The position numbers and the translations under genes were made by a program. DNA of 35,484 nt, from assembly GCA_021841025.1 (NCBI GenBank), contig JAKBWA010000045.1:1-35484 (forward strand), given 5' to 3'. Of the stretch, positions 25,188 through 32,591 are shown piece after piece (the stretch's first letter is position 1; each line of letters begins with the position of its first letter). Source of the DNA: Bacillota bacterium. Its GTDB lineage: Bacteria; Bacillota; Sulfobacillia; Sulfobacillales; Sulfobacillaceae. The notes beneath the pieces are model-generated. The model was not told the origin of the DNA and did not search any database. It saw only the letters and a list, made by a program, of their open reading frames with translations.

Positions 25188-25970
25188 ATGAATATTCGAG
25201 TTGAACGTAACGCAATTAGTCAGGTGACGTTGAATCGTCCGCAGGTTCGCAATGCCCTTAATCAGGAAACTATTCGTGAATTAATCGAGACCTTTTCGGA
25301 GTTAGGGCGTGATCCTGGCGTGCAGGTGATTATTTTGCGGGCTGAAGGAGAAAAGGCGTTTTGTGCTGGCGCGGATTTGAATGAAGTAGCCACTCTGGGA
25401 ACGGTGGAATCCATCCGCCAGTATTTTTCGTTAATGGGAACATTAATTGAAACCATTCATGGCTTGCCGATTCCCGTCATAGCAGCCACCTTTGGCTATA
25501 CCCTTGCCGGAGGAATGGGACTCGCTGCGGCCTGTGATTTTGTGATTGCCTCCGAAGACGGACATTTTGGTTTGCCTGAAGTCAAAATCGGCTTATTTCC
25601 TATGGTTGTCATGGCTCCCATAACACGTCTTATTGGCCCTCGGAGAACGTTGGAATTGGCCTTGACAGGACGGTTAGTGACATCTCGGGAAATGGATCAG
25701 TGGGGCTTTTGCAATGCGGTCGTGCCCTTTGAAAAAGTTGACACTCAGGCCAGGGAGCTGGCCGAACTGATTAGCCTGGGTAGTCCCTTTATTACCCGTA
25801 TGGGAAAAGAGGCGTGGTATCAAGTCCAGGATATGGAATATCATAAGGCCATCGAGTATCTGCAAAATATGGTCTCGCTTATTGCTCTGTCGGACGATTC
25901 TCGCGAAGGCATCAAGGCCTTTCGGGAGAAACGTGCACCTGTTTGGCCATCAGTTCGCTCACCTGGTTAA
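25188..25970 (+). CDS. Enoyl-CoA hydratase/isomerase family protein (possible methylglutaconyl-CoA hydratase)
   Basis: A 260-residue crotonase-fold enzyme. The oxyanion-hole segments KAFCAGADLNE and YTLAGGMGLAAACDF are intact, and the catalytic Glu region is FGLPEVKIGLFP. Crotonases in this setting hydrate a trans-enoyl-CoA; methylglutaconyl-CoA would link the carboxylase and the lyase of the leucine pathway. The ATG at 25188 is preceded by GGAAGGG at some 13 bases; a GTG one codon earlier is nearly as good, so the start is uncertain by one residue. It is the last gene of the operon, followed by a strong terminator 17 bases past the stop. Confidence 0.9.
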   Translation: MNIRVERNAISQVTLNRPQVRNALNQETIRELIETFSELGRDPGVQVIILRAEGEKAFCAGADLNEVATLGTVESIRQYFSLMGTLIETIHGLPIPVIAATFGYTLAGGMGLAAACDFVIASEDGHFGLPEVKIGLFPMVVMAPITRLIGPRRTLELALTGRLVTSREMDQWGFCNAVVPFEKVDTQARELAELISLGSPFITRMGKEAWYQVQDMEYHKAIEYLQNMVSLIALSDDSREGIKAFREKRAPVWPSVRSPG

Positions 25971-25987
25971 GGAGTCTTTATTTTTCA

Positions 25988-26023
25988 GCCTGGAACTTTG
26001 GCCGAAAAGTTCCAGGCTTTTTT
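25988..26023 (+). terminator. Rho-independent terminator of the acyl-CoA operon
   Basis: GCCTGGAACTTT (25988-25999) pairs with AAAGTTCCAGGC (26006-26017) over a short loop and is followed by at least six T. This is a textbook terminator that insulates the following SOS operon. Confidence 0.95.
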
Positions 26024-26025
26024 AA

Positions 26026-26081
26026 TTGATAAAACGGCAGAGGGGGGGTATAATGAAACCGTTGATGCGAACAAATGTTTT
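26026..26081 (+). promoter_or_regulatory. SOS-regulated promoter: consensus sigma-A site with a LexA box
   Basis: TTGATA (26026-26031) and a perfect TATAAT (26049-26054) are exactly 17 bases apart. Just past the predicted start, CGAACAAATGTTTT (26068-26081) matches the Gram-positive SOS box CGAACRNRYGTTYC at 13 of 14 positions. LexA bound there would block initiation, so the whole ImuB-DnaE2 operon should be induced by DNA damage. Confidence 0.88.
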
Positions 26082-26208
26082 CACTAAGGCTTTCGCAGAC
26101 CGTTCCGAGGTCCTGAAGCGGAGCGCAAGCAACAACAAAAGGGAGCTGTACTTAAGCTTGGATAAGTTTTCCGTAACGGGAAAGAGCAGTTTCATTGACC
26201 CTTATTGA
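26065..26208 (+). CDS. Possible 47-residue leader ORF overlapping the SOS box
   Basis: A frame from an ATG four bases after the predicted transcript start to TGA at 26208, 26 bases before imuB. The product would be basic and Ser/Lys-rich. There is no ribosome site, so it would have to be leaderless. It resembles no family I know and may be chance. Confidence 0.2.
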   Translation: MRTNVFTKAFADRSEVLKRSASNNKRELYLSLDKFSVTGKSSFIDPY

Positions 26209-26233
26209 CCCTGAGTAGGAGTGAGGGACAACA

Positions 26234-27370
26234 ATGATTATTCACTGGCATTTAGGACATATTGCCCGATCCGGCCGTCTAATCCAAGAACCTTACATCG
26301 TTGTCAAAGACCATATGGTCTTTGACACGGATAGTCAAGGATGGGATCTGGGGATTCGATCCGGGATGGCGGTTAAAGAAATTAAGTGGCATTATCCTCA
26401 AGCCCAGTGGATTCCCTGGCGTTCTCAAGACTATCAGGAAACCTTTAACCGTTTATCGGTATGGCTGGAACAACACACGCTCTCTTACTGGCTGGAGGAG
26501 GTGGGAAAAGGGTATTGGCAGCAACCGGATATGGATTGTGACGAGTGGAGACAAGTGATTAAAGAGTTCATTCCACAGAGAGCGTTACGGATACAAATGG
26601 GAATATCTGAGAACTCTCTGCTTTCTCGGTGGATATCTGTTTATGGGGACCGCTATCCCGAGTGGACAGAACGCTGGCAGGATAACGCACAGATTGCCTA
26701 TGTCCTCCCCCGGAAAAACACCAATAAGATGTGGGAAGAACTGCCTTTGACATGGCTTAGCCATTTACCTGTTCGTACTGTTCAGGAATGGAAAAAACGA
26801 GGATGGGAAAGAGTCGGCGATGTTCCTCATTTCCGTCAGATTGTAGAAGATCAGCAAAAGCAGTCATCTTGGATGTTGCATAAGTCTGGGGAGCCGATTT
26901 GTGTCAAAAGGAGTTTTGAAGAGCCGCTTCAGCAAGGATTTTATGATCTCGTCCGTTTTTTGGCCACGGAGATAGGCGAAGTGTTACAAAAAAATCAGCA
27001 AGGGAGCCGATATTTGCGTATTATTTGGCAAAATGACAAAGACACCGTGGTTTACGAACGCAAATGGCCTTTACCAACTCGCAGTATTCGGCAGGTTGTG
27101 ACGCGTTTTTTGTCGTTGATTCTGACGATTCCTTCTGTTGACCTTGTGCAACTAACCTTAGAGGCCCATCAGCCAGAGATTTTAACCATGGATCAACTCA
27201 TGTGGTGGGGATCCACTCTCGCTCGGCCCAGTGATATGGTGTCTGGCCTATCAACCATTTCTCGGCGTGCACAATTGTTGCAATATTGGGATCCCTGGCG
27301 CCGTCAAACCGATTGGAAAACGCAGAGATCAGAACAGCCTCAAGCATCACAGAGAATTTTGGGACAGTGA
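26234..27370 (+). CDS. imuB: Catalytically inactive Y-family polymerase-like mutasome protein (ImuB-like)
   Basis: A 378-residue protein. The N-terminal third follows the Y-family palm pattern: a first strand, the GIRSGMAVKEIKWHYPQAQWIPW segment like the A-x-GI-x-GM...A...P region, and a second strand segment. Yet the metal-binding acids are gone: the D-x-D strand reads HWHLG (residues 4-8) and the S-x-DE segment reads SYWLEE (about 84-89). That is the signature of ImuB, the non-catalytic scaffold that brings DnaE2 to lesions. A helix-hairpin-like LSHLPVRTVQEW...GWERVGDVPHF follows, then a little-finger-like region. It is shorter than most ImuB proteins (about 500 residues). The start has GTGAGGG about 6 bases upstream. 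It is the first gene after the SOS promoter; dnaE2 lies further down the same strand. No ImuA-like gene is present. Confidence 0.72.
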   Translation: MIIHWHLGHIARSGRLIQEPYIVVKDHMVFDTDSQGWDLGIRSGMAVKEIKWHYPQAQWIPWRSQDYQETFNRLSVWLEQHTLSYWLEEVGKGYWQQPDMDCDEWRQVIKEFIPQRALRIQMGISENSLLSRWISVYGDRYPEWTERWQDNAQIAYVLPRKNTNKMWEELPLTWLSHLPVRTVQEWKKRGWERVGDVPHFRQIVEDQQKQSSWMLHKSGEPICVKRSFEEPLQQGFYDLVRFLATEIGEVLQKNQQGSRYLRIIWQNDKDTVVYERKWPLPTRSIRQVVTRFLSLILTIPSVDLVQLTLEAHQPEILTMDQLMWWGSTLARPSDMVSGLSTISRRAQLLQYWDPWRRQTDWKTQRSEQPQASQRILGQ

Positions 27371-27471
27371 TTCTGGGGCGAATTTGGGTTCCAGAAGAGG
27401 CTTTCTCAACGGATTGGCATCCGGGGAATAGCGGCCTTTTCGGCAAGATACTTTCAATAAATAAGGACTAA
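27367..27471 (+). CDS. Possible 34-residue coupled ORF ending at the IscB insertion
   Basis: A GTG overlaps the imuB stop (GTGA) and opens a 34-codon frame ending in TAA at 27471, about 12 bases before the left-end hairpin of the IscB element. The overlap suggests translational coupling. The product (starting MILGRIWVPEEAF) has no known family. It may be a short real gene, or the stump of a longer gene interrupted by the insertion; the stop codon before the hairpin argues for the former. Confidence 0.3.
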   Translation: MILGRIWVPEEAFSTDWHPGNSGLFGKILSINKD

Positions 27472-27483
27472 ACCGGTCAATAA

Positions 27484-27721
27484 CTCCCCACTTAAACTCT
27501 CACGAGTTTTGAAGTGGGAGCTTGCAAAAAAGCTCTCGTTGACTAGCCTCAGCACTTTGGTGCGACGTTGGCATCGTCACGACACCGGGGGATGCGCGTC
27601 CTAGTCCCTTGCTCTGTCCGTCCGTGGTTAAAAGTCCTGTGGAGTAGGGACGGTGCTGCGGACATCACAAGCGATGCCAACCTTGGCGAAGGACCATTCA
27701 CTCCGAAAGGAGAGAGACGCC
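27484..27721 (+). ncRNA. Putative omega-RNA of IscB
   Basis: The 238 bases between the left-end hairpin and the IscB start have no protein-like frame and are rich in self-complementary segments (for example 27484-27535). IscB proteins use a 5'-guide, 3'-scaffold RNA transcribed from exactly this position. If the boundary is right, the guide would be the flanking bases just left of 27484. The fold beyond the first hairpins is not worked out here. Confidence 0.6.
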
Positions 27722-28948
27722 ATGTTCGTCTACGTACTAAACAAACACGGAAATCCGTTAATACCTTGTTCACCACGCAAGGCCAGGATTCTTCTCAAAG
27801 CCGGGAAGGCAATCGTCGTCAATCGTACCCCGTTCACGGTTCAGCTTTTATATGGCAGTAGTGGCTATAAGCAGGAAGTCTCGCTCGGTGTCGATGCCGG
27901 CACAAAGCCCGTTGGACTCTCAGCGACCACGGAGAAACAGGTCTTGTACGAAGCGGAGGGAGAGCTGTGCACTGACATCCCCGCGTGGCTAGCCATGCGT
28001 CGAGAATTCCGTAGGAACCGCCGCCCTCGCAAAACACGGTACCGCCCAGCCCGGTTCCCTCATCGCAGACGGAAAGCAGGCGGGCTGCCCCCTGCGATTC
28101 AGCACCAGGTCGCTACGCATGTGAAAGTGATCAAACAAGTCACCAAGATCCTGCCGATCATGGGTATCACCGTGGAAGTCGCACAGTTTGATACGCCATT
28201 ACTCAAGAACCCTGAAGTCAGCGGTGCGGCCTACCAGCACGGTGAGCAGATGGGGTTCTGGAACGTGCGCGAGTATGTCTTCTACCGTGATCATCACACC
28301 TGTCAGGGGTGTCAGGGTAAGTCAGGTGACAAGATTCTCCATGGGCATCATCGAGAGAGCAGGAAGACAGGTGGGGATGCACCCAACAACTTAGTCACAT
28401 GGGGTGAGACATGCCACCACAAGATTCACCAAGAAGGCTTAGAGGATCAGATCCAACGCAAAACCGCCAGCCTGCGTGATGCGACGCAGATGACGATATT
28501 GCGGTGGTTCATCTACCACGGGATCACAGCAGAGTACCCCCAAGCGAAGCTGACTGACGGCTATATCACGAAGAATACCCGGATGACTCATGGATTAGCC
28601 AAAAGCCACATAGTAGACGCTCGTTGTATCAGCGGGAATCCTGATGCGATTCCCATTGCACAGACGTTTTTGATCAAACAGGTACGAGGGCAGAACAGGC
28701 AATTGCACAAAGTCACTATCCTCAAAGGAGGTGTGCGGAAAGCCAACAAAGCCCCGCGCCACGTGTTGGGGTTCCCACTGTTCGACAAGGTGTGCGTTAC
28801 CACGGTCGGGAATGTTTCATCTTTGGAAGGCGTTCCAGCGGTTACTTTGATCTGCGACTACTCGATGGGACAAAAGTGTCTGCCGGGGTCAGTTACAAGA
28901 AACTCACGTGGGTTGAGACAGCCTCGACATTTTGAACAGAATCACTAA
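27722..28948 (+). CDS. iscB: IscB RNA-guided nuclease, C-terminus frameshifted
   Basis: The 408-residue frame has the IscB order: a PLMP-like N-terminus (NPLIPCSPRKARILLKAGKA, residues 11-30, with Ile for Met), RuvC-I Asp58 in LGVDAG, an Arg-rich bridge helix (93-117), RuvC-II Glu152, an HNH domain (CQGC at 194-197, HGHH at 207-210, NN at 222-223, CHH at 231-233) and RuvC-III KSHIVDA (His296, Asp299). All nuclease residues are intact. At 28790-28796 (GTGTGCG) the frame shifts: the expected C-terminal domain (RYHGRECFIFGRRSSGYF...) continues in another frame to a TGA at 28933-28935, which a two-base GT duplication would explain. The present reading ends in unrelated residues. The target-side DNA recognition domain is thus lost. 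AAGGAG lies upstream of the ATG. Confidence 0.9.
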   Translation: MFVYVLNKHGNPLIPCSPRKARILLKAGKAIVVNRTPFTVQLLYGSSGYKQEVSLGVDAGTKPVGLSATTEKQVLYEAEGELCTDIPAWLAMRREFRRNRRPRKTRYRPARFPHRRRKAGGLPPAIQHQVATHVKVIKQVTKILPIMGITVEVAQFDTPLLKNPEVSGAAYQHGEQMGFWNVREYVFYRDHHTCQGCQGKSGDKILHGHHRESRKTGGDAPNNLVTWGETCHHKIHQEGLEDQIQRKTASLRDATQMTILRWFIYHGITAEYPQAKLTDGYITKNTRMTHGLAKSHIVDARCISGNPDAIPIAQTFLIKQVRGQNRQLHKVTILKGGVRKANKAPRHVLGFPLFDKVCVTTVGNVSSLEGVPAVTLICDYSMGQKCLPGSVTRNSRGLRQPRHFEQNH

Positions 28949-28964
28949 AAAAGAAGGAGCGAAA

Positions 28965-29001
28965 GGCGCATTCCTCTCCGCCTAAGAGGGTCTCCTGCGC
29001 C
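28965..29001 (+). repeat. Right-end imperfect hairpin of the IscB element
   Basis: GGCGCA and TGCGCC form the base and CCTCT/AGAGG the tip. It ends 7 bases before the ATG of the next gene, so the element end abuts its translation start region. Confidence 0.7.
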
Positions 29002-29008
29002 AAATCCG

Positions 29009-29275
29009 ATGAACGAAACATATTTTGGACTAGGTGATCATCGCCGACCATTTGTAAAAGTTGAGTTGAGAGACAGAGTGCCTCATCGATTTCAGTGGCG
29101 TGGAGCATCATATAATATTATCCGCATTATTGATTATTGGCGGGATGTTTCGGAATGGTGGCGAGGTGAACCGGAGCTTTGGTTTTGGAGAGTATTAACG
29201 CACACTCAAGGGGTCTATGAGCTGGTTTGTGATCCTCAGAGCAATCAATGGTGGATTTATCATGTTTACGATTAG
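29009..29275 (+). CDS. DUF6504-like small protein of the ImuB-DnaE2 mutasome
   Basis: An 88-residue, Trp-rich protein. RFQWRGASYNIIRIIDYWRD...WW...FWRVLTHTQGVYELV...WWIYHVYD follows the pattern of the DUF6504 domain, which occurs near or fused to actinobacterial DnaE2/Y-family polymerase genes. A role in the translesion complex is inferred from that and from its place between imuB and dnaE2. No ribosome site lies near the ATG: the preceding bases belong to the IscB right-end hairpin, and the nearest purine run (GAGGG) is about 17 bases away. The insertion may therefore have removed its native translation signal. Confidence 0.65.
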   Translation: MNETYFGLGDHRRPFVKVELRDRVPHRFQWRGASYNIIRIIDYWRDVSEWWRGEPELWFWRVLTHTQGVYELVCDPQSNQWWIYHVYD

Positions 29276-29296
29276 ATAGAAAGGCGGTTGATATTA

Positions 29297-29455
29297 ATGG
29301 GAAAGGTTATTGTTTTTCCAACGATCACTCCTACACATTCGGCTCCTATTCGTATCGGTCGTTATATATTCCGCATTCGTAAAAATTCTCCGTTAGATTA
29401 TCTTTATGTTCATGCGTATCCCTTGATAAAAACACTGCAAGACATTTTGTCGTAG
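29297..29455 (+). CDS. Unannotated 52-residue basic protein in the mutasome operon
   Basis: A frame from ATG at 29297 to TAG at 29455, 21 bases after the DUF6504-like gene and about 30 before dnaE2. The product begins MGKVIVFPTITP and has an IRIGRYIFRIRK basic strand-like middle and a C-terminal amphipathic helix-like LIKTLQDIL. AAAGGCGG lies about 10 bases before the ATG. Codon use resembles the flanking AT-richer genes. I recognise no family. The operon position suggests a small partner of ImuB or DnaE2, for example an adaptor, but nothing in the sequence proves it. Confidence 0.5.
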   Translation: MGKVIVFPTITPTHSAPIRIGRYIFRIRKNSPLDYLYVHAYPLIKTLQDILS

Positions 29456-29486
29456 ACATTATTAATGGCGGGAGTCATTGCGTAAA

Positions 29487-32400
29487 ATGGCAACATCGAG
29501 GAAATCAGGGGCACATTTGCATGTTCATTCCGCCTTTTCATTTCTGGAAGGGGCGTCATTACCCCGGGACTTAATCAAGCAGGCTGCTGCAGCGGATATT
29601 TTCACAATGGCTCTGACGGATGTCCATAGAGTATCGGGAATTGTGACATTTTTAAATGAGGCCAGACAGTTTGGCATTCGGGCCATTGTGGGAGCTGAGG
29701 TGGAGTTAGAAAGTTTAGGGCATCTTATTGTGTTGGTGCCTGACACCGGCAATTATGTAAAATTGGTATCGCTATTATCGGAAGCTCATTTGCAGTCGCC
29801 ACGATTAAAACCCCGGGTAACATGGGAGATGTTAGAGCGTTGGGGGCCGGGATTAGTGACCCTGACTGGAGATCGCCTGGGGGTTTTAGGGCAGGCATGG
29901 TTTCAGCGCCAAAAAAGCCGGATACCTTTTATTCTTGATCGGCTAATACAGATTTTTGGACGACATAATACATTTATTGAATTGGCGGCTAATTATCTCC
30001 CGGGTGACGGAACGTTTTTTCGTACGTTAACGGATTTGTCGGAATGGAAAAAAATTCCGACAGTGGCTACGGCGGCCGCTCACTATGCTGAGAAAAAGGA
30101 TTTCGGGACATTTGATTTATTGACTTGCATCCGGATTGGCCAAAAGATTGAAGAAATTGATCCGGCAAGGCATCTGAATGCCGAAAACTATATCAAGCCG
30201 TGGCCGGCTATGGAGACAGCGCTGAGCCGTTGGCCCGAAGCGTTGCAGAACACCCTGCAGTTAGCGGAGCGTTTGGAGCCGCCAAATATTTTGAATCAGC
30301 GTTATGCTCCGCATTTCACTCTACCTCCTGATGGCGTTAGTGCCGGAAAATATCTTAGAGAATTAGTAAAAAAAGGCGCACGGTGGCGCTATGGGGATCA
30401 GATAAAGAAAGTCTGGCCGCGCATTCAACATGAACTCCAAATTATTGAAGCTTCCGGTTTCACTGAATATTTTCTGGTGGTCTGGGATGTGACGCGCTTT
30501 GCCCGGGAACGGCATATCCGGTTTGCAGGGCGCGGTTCGGCGGCTGATTCGGTTGTAGCCTATTGTCTGGGTATTACGGAAGTAGACGCTTTTGCTCGTA
30601 ATTTGTTGTTTGAGCGGTTTATGAGTCCGGAACGGCAGGAAATGCCGGATATTGATATTGATTTTGATACCCGTTACCGGGATAAGGTTATTGCTTATGT
30701 GCAAGAACGTTATGGAGAAGATCATGTGGCCCGGGTAGCGACTTATCAAACTTTTCGGCAGCGTTCCGCTTTGCGTGAAGTGGGAAAGGTGTTAGGGTTT
30801 CCGGCTAAAGAATTAGATCATTTGGCTAAATCGCTTCCTGAAGGATCTCTTGCGGCTATTTTGACAAGATGGCAAGAAATTCCTGAACTTCGGCAATATT
30901 CCGAGAGCCACAAACTGAAAACCATTTTGCAATGGGCGTCTAAAATTGAAGGGCTGCCTCGCCATATTGGCACCCATTTGGGTGGAGTGGTAATTAGCGA
31001 GCGTCCTTTATCTCAAATCAGTCCGCGGGAAATGTCGCAAAAAGGTGTTCAAATTATTCAATTCGATAAGCGCGACGTGGAGACGTTAGGGTTGTTGAAG
31101 TTAGATCTATTGGGATTAAGAACTTTTACGGCGGTGGACATTGCCGCTCAAACGCTTGCGGAAGACATACCGGATTTTTCCTATAATGCCATCCCTTTGC
31201 ATGACACCGCTACGTATGAACAGCTTCAGCAAGGGGACGCCATTGGAGTGTTTCAGCTGGAAAGCCCGGCTCAGCGTTCTTTAGCAGTAAGACTACATCC
31301 GGATCGCTGGGAGGACATTGTGGCGAGTTTGGCGCTTATTCGCCCGGGGCCGATTAAAGGGAATATGGTGGATCCGTTTATTGCCCGGAGGAAGGGACGA
31401 GAACCCGTCAGTTATCTACATCCGGCATTGGAACCGATTCTGTCCAAAACTTACGGTGTTGTACTTTTTCAGGAACAGGTGATCGCTATCGCCAGTACTC
31501 TAGCGGGATTTACTCCGGGGGAAGCCGACGCCTTAAGGCGGGTGATGACCCATTCGCGATCTTCGGAAGATATGCAGGAAATCGGGGCAATGTTCAAAGA
31601 CAAGGCGCAGGCTTGTGGGGTGTCTATAGAGGTTGCCGATGCCGTGTTTCAACAAATTGTCGGCTATGCCAGTTATGGATTTAATGAAGCTCATGCAGCG
31701 GCTTTTGCCGAAACCGCTTACCGGACTGCTTATTTGTTAACGCATCACCCGACAGAATATTTTATGGGATTGCTCAATGCCGAGCCTTTGGGGTATTATC
31801 CGATTGATGTGCTCATGGTGGAAGCCAGACGCCGTGGTGTCACCATTCTTCCCATAGATATCAACCAAAGCGATGTTGGGATCAAAAAAGAGGGGAAGGA
31901 GACGCTAAGAGTCGGACTGGGATTTATTAAGCATCTTGGATCAGATTTGGCTTCCCGGATTGTTGATAGGCGGCCGGAAGAAGGATTTCAGTCACCCCGG
32001 CAGTTGCGGGAACTGGGATTGGATGTGACACAAGTGGCCGCGACTATTCATCTGGGCGCTTGGGACAGTCTGAATATCTCTCGCGAATCACTAATGGAAG
32101 AATTGATGTTACCGCGAGGTCTTTATTTAAAAGCCCGGTCACAGCCTTTGCGTTCCATTTCGGCAAGATTGCAAAATGCGTGGGACTATCAATATTGTGG
32201 GTTTGGCCAACATCAGCAATGGTTGGCTCCCTGGCGGCAATATCTTCAGAGTCAAGGCTTTGCCTCCGTGTCGGAATTACGGCAGAAGACCGGACGTTTT
32301 GCCCGTTGTGTAGGATTATTAATTCGCCCTCACCGGCCACCGACGCGTAGCGGGAAGACGGTAGTGTTTTTTTCGTTATTGGATGAAACGGGGGTATTGG

Positions 32401-32591
32401 AGGCCCGTTTATCATCTCAAGGCTATCAACAATTTGGGCACTTATTATTCGGCTCGGCGACAGGGGTGATTATGGTCGGAGGACGGATGGAGAACCAGGG
32501 GATGGATGTACGCGTTATTACTCCGTGGCCTCAGCCGGATATTCATAAAAAACATGATCATGTATCGATGACACAGGAAGGGGACAAGTGA
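29487..32591 (+). CDS. dnaE2: Error-prone DNA polymerase III alpha subunit (DnaE2/ImuC type)
   Basis: A 1034-residue C-family polymerase. The PHP domain is N-terminal (HLHVHSAFSFLEGAS, about residues 10-24). The palm carries the catalytic acids in PDIDIDFD (about 386-393) and KLDLLGL (about 537-543), with FAGRGSAADS before and SYGFNEAHAAAFA in the fingers (about 728-740). A C-terminal OB-fold segment follows. At just over 1,000 residues it is shorter than replicative DnaE1 (about 1,160), as expected for DnaE2. It acts in damage-induced translesion synthesis with ImuB, and the SOS promoter at 26026 fits. The ATG at 29487 has GGGAG 12 bases upstream; a TTG at 29478 is too close to it. Its stop overlaps the start of the next gene (TGATG). 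Confidence 0.92.
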   Translation: MATSRKSGAHLHVHSAFSFLEGASLPRDLIKQAAAADIFTMALTDVHRVSGIVTFLNEARQFGIRAIVGAEVELESLGHLIVLVPDTGNYVKLVSLLSEAHLQSPRLKPRVTWEMLERWGPGLVTLTGDRLGVLGQAWFQRQKSRIPFILDRLIQIFGRHNTFIELAANYLPGDGTFFRTLTDLSEWKKIPTVATAAAHYAEKKDFGTFDLLTCIRIGQKIEEIDPARHLNAENYIKPWPAMETALSRWPEALQNTLQLAERLEPPNILNQRYAPHFTLPPDGVSAGKYLRELVKKGARWRYGDQIKKVWPRIQHELQIIEASGFTEYFLVVWDVTRFARERHIRFAGRGSAADSVVAYCLGITEVDAFARNLLFERFMSPERQEMPDIDIDFDTRYRDKVIAYVQERYGEDHVARVATYQTFRQRSALREVGKVLGFPAKELDHLAKSLPEGSLAAILTRWQEIPELRQYSESHKLKTILQWASKIEGLPRHIGTHLGGVVISERPLSQISPREMSQKGVQIIQFDKRDVETLGLLKLDLLGLRTFTAVDIAAQTLAEDIPDFSYNAIPLHDTATYEQLQQGDAIGVFQLESPAQRSLAVRLHPDRWEDIVASLALIRPGPIKGNMVDPFIARRKGREPVSYLHPALEPILSKTYGVVLFQEQVIAIASTLAGFTPGEADALRRVMTHSRSSEDMQEIGAMFKDKAQACGVSIEVADAVFQQIVGYASYGFNEAHAAAFAETAYRTAYLLTHHPTEYFMGLLNAEPLGYYPIDVLMVEARRRGVTILPIDINQSDVGIKKEGKETLRVGLGFIKHLGSDLASRIVDRRPEEGFQSPRQLRELGLDVTQVAATIHLGAWDSLNISRESLMEELMLPRGLYLKARSQPLRSISARLQNAWDYQYCGFGQHQQWLAPWRQYLQSQGFASVSELRQKTGRFARCVGLLIRPHRPPTRSGKTVVFFSLLDETGVLEARLSSQGYQQFGHLLFGSATGVIMVGGRMENQGMDVRVITPWPQPDIHKKHDHVSMTQEGDK

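Larger units (their letters stand above)
27484..29001 (+). mobile_element. IscB (IS200/IS605-superfamily) element inserted in the mutasome operon
   Basis: Left end: a hairpin, CCCACTT (27487-27493) with AAGTGGG (27512-27518), followed by GAGCTT/AAGCTC (27518-27535). Right end: an imperfect cruciform with outer arms GGCGCA (28965-28970) and TGCGCC (28996-29001) and an inner CCTCT/AGAGG (28973-28989). End hairpins instead of terminal inverted repeats, plus an IscB frame without a TnpA transposase, are typical of non-autonomous IS605-type elements. The exact boundaries are not fixed by a duplication, because this family makes none. It separates imuB from the DUF6504-like gene. Confidence 0.8.
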
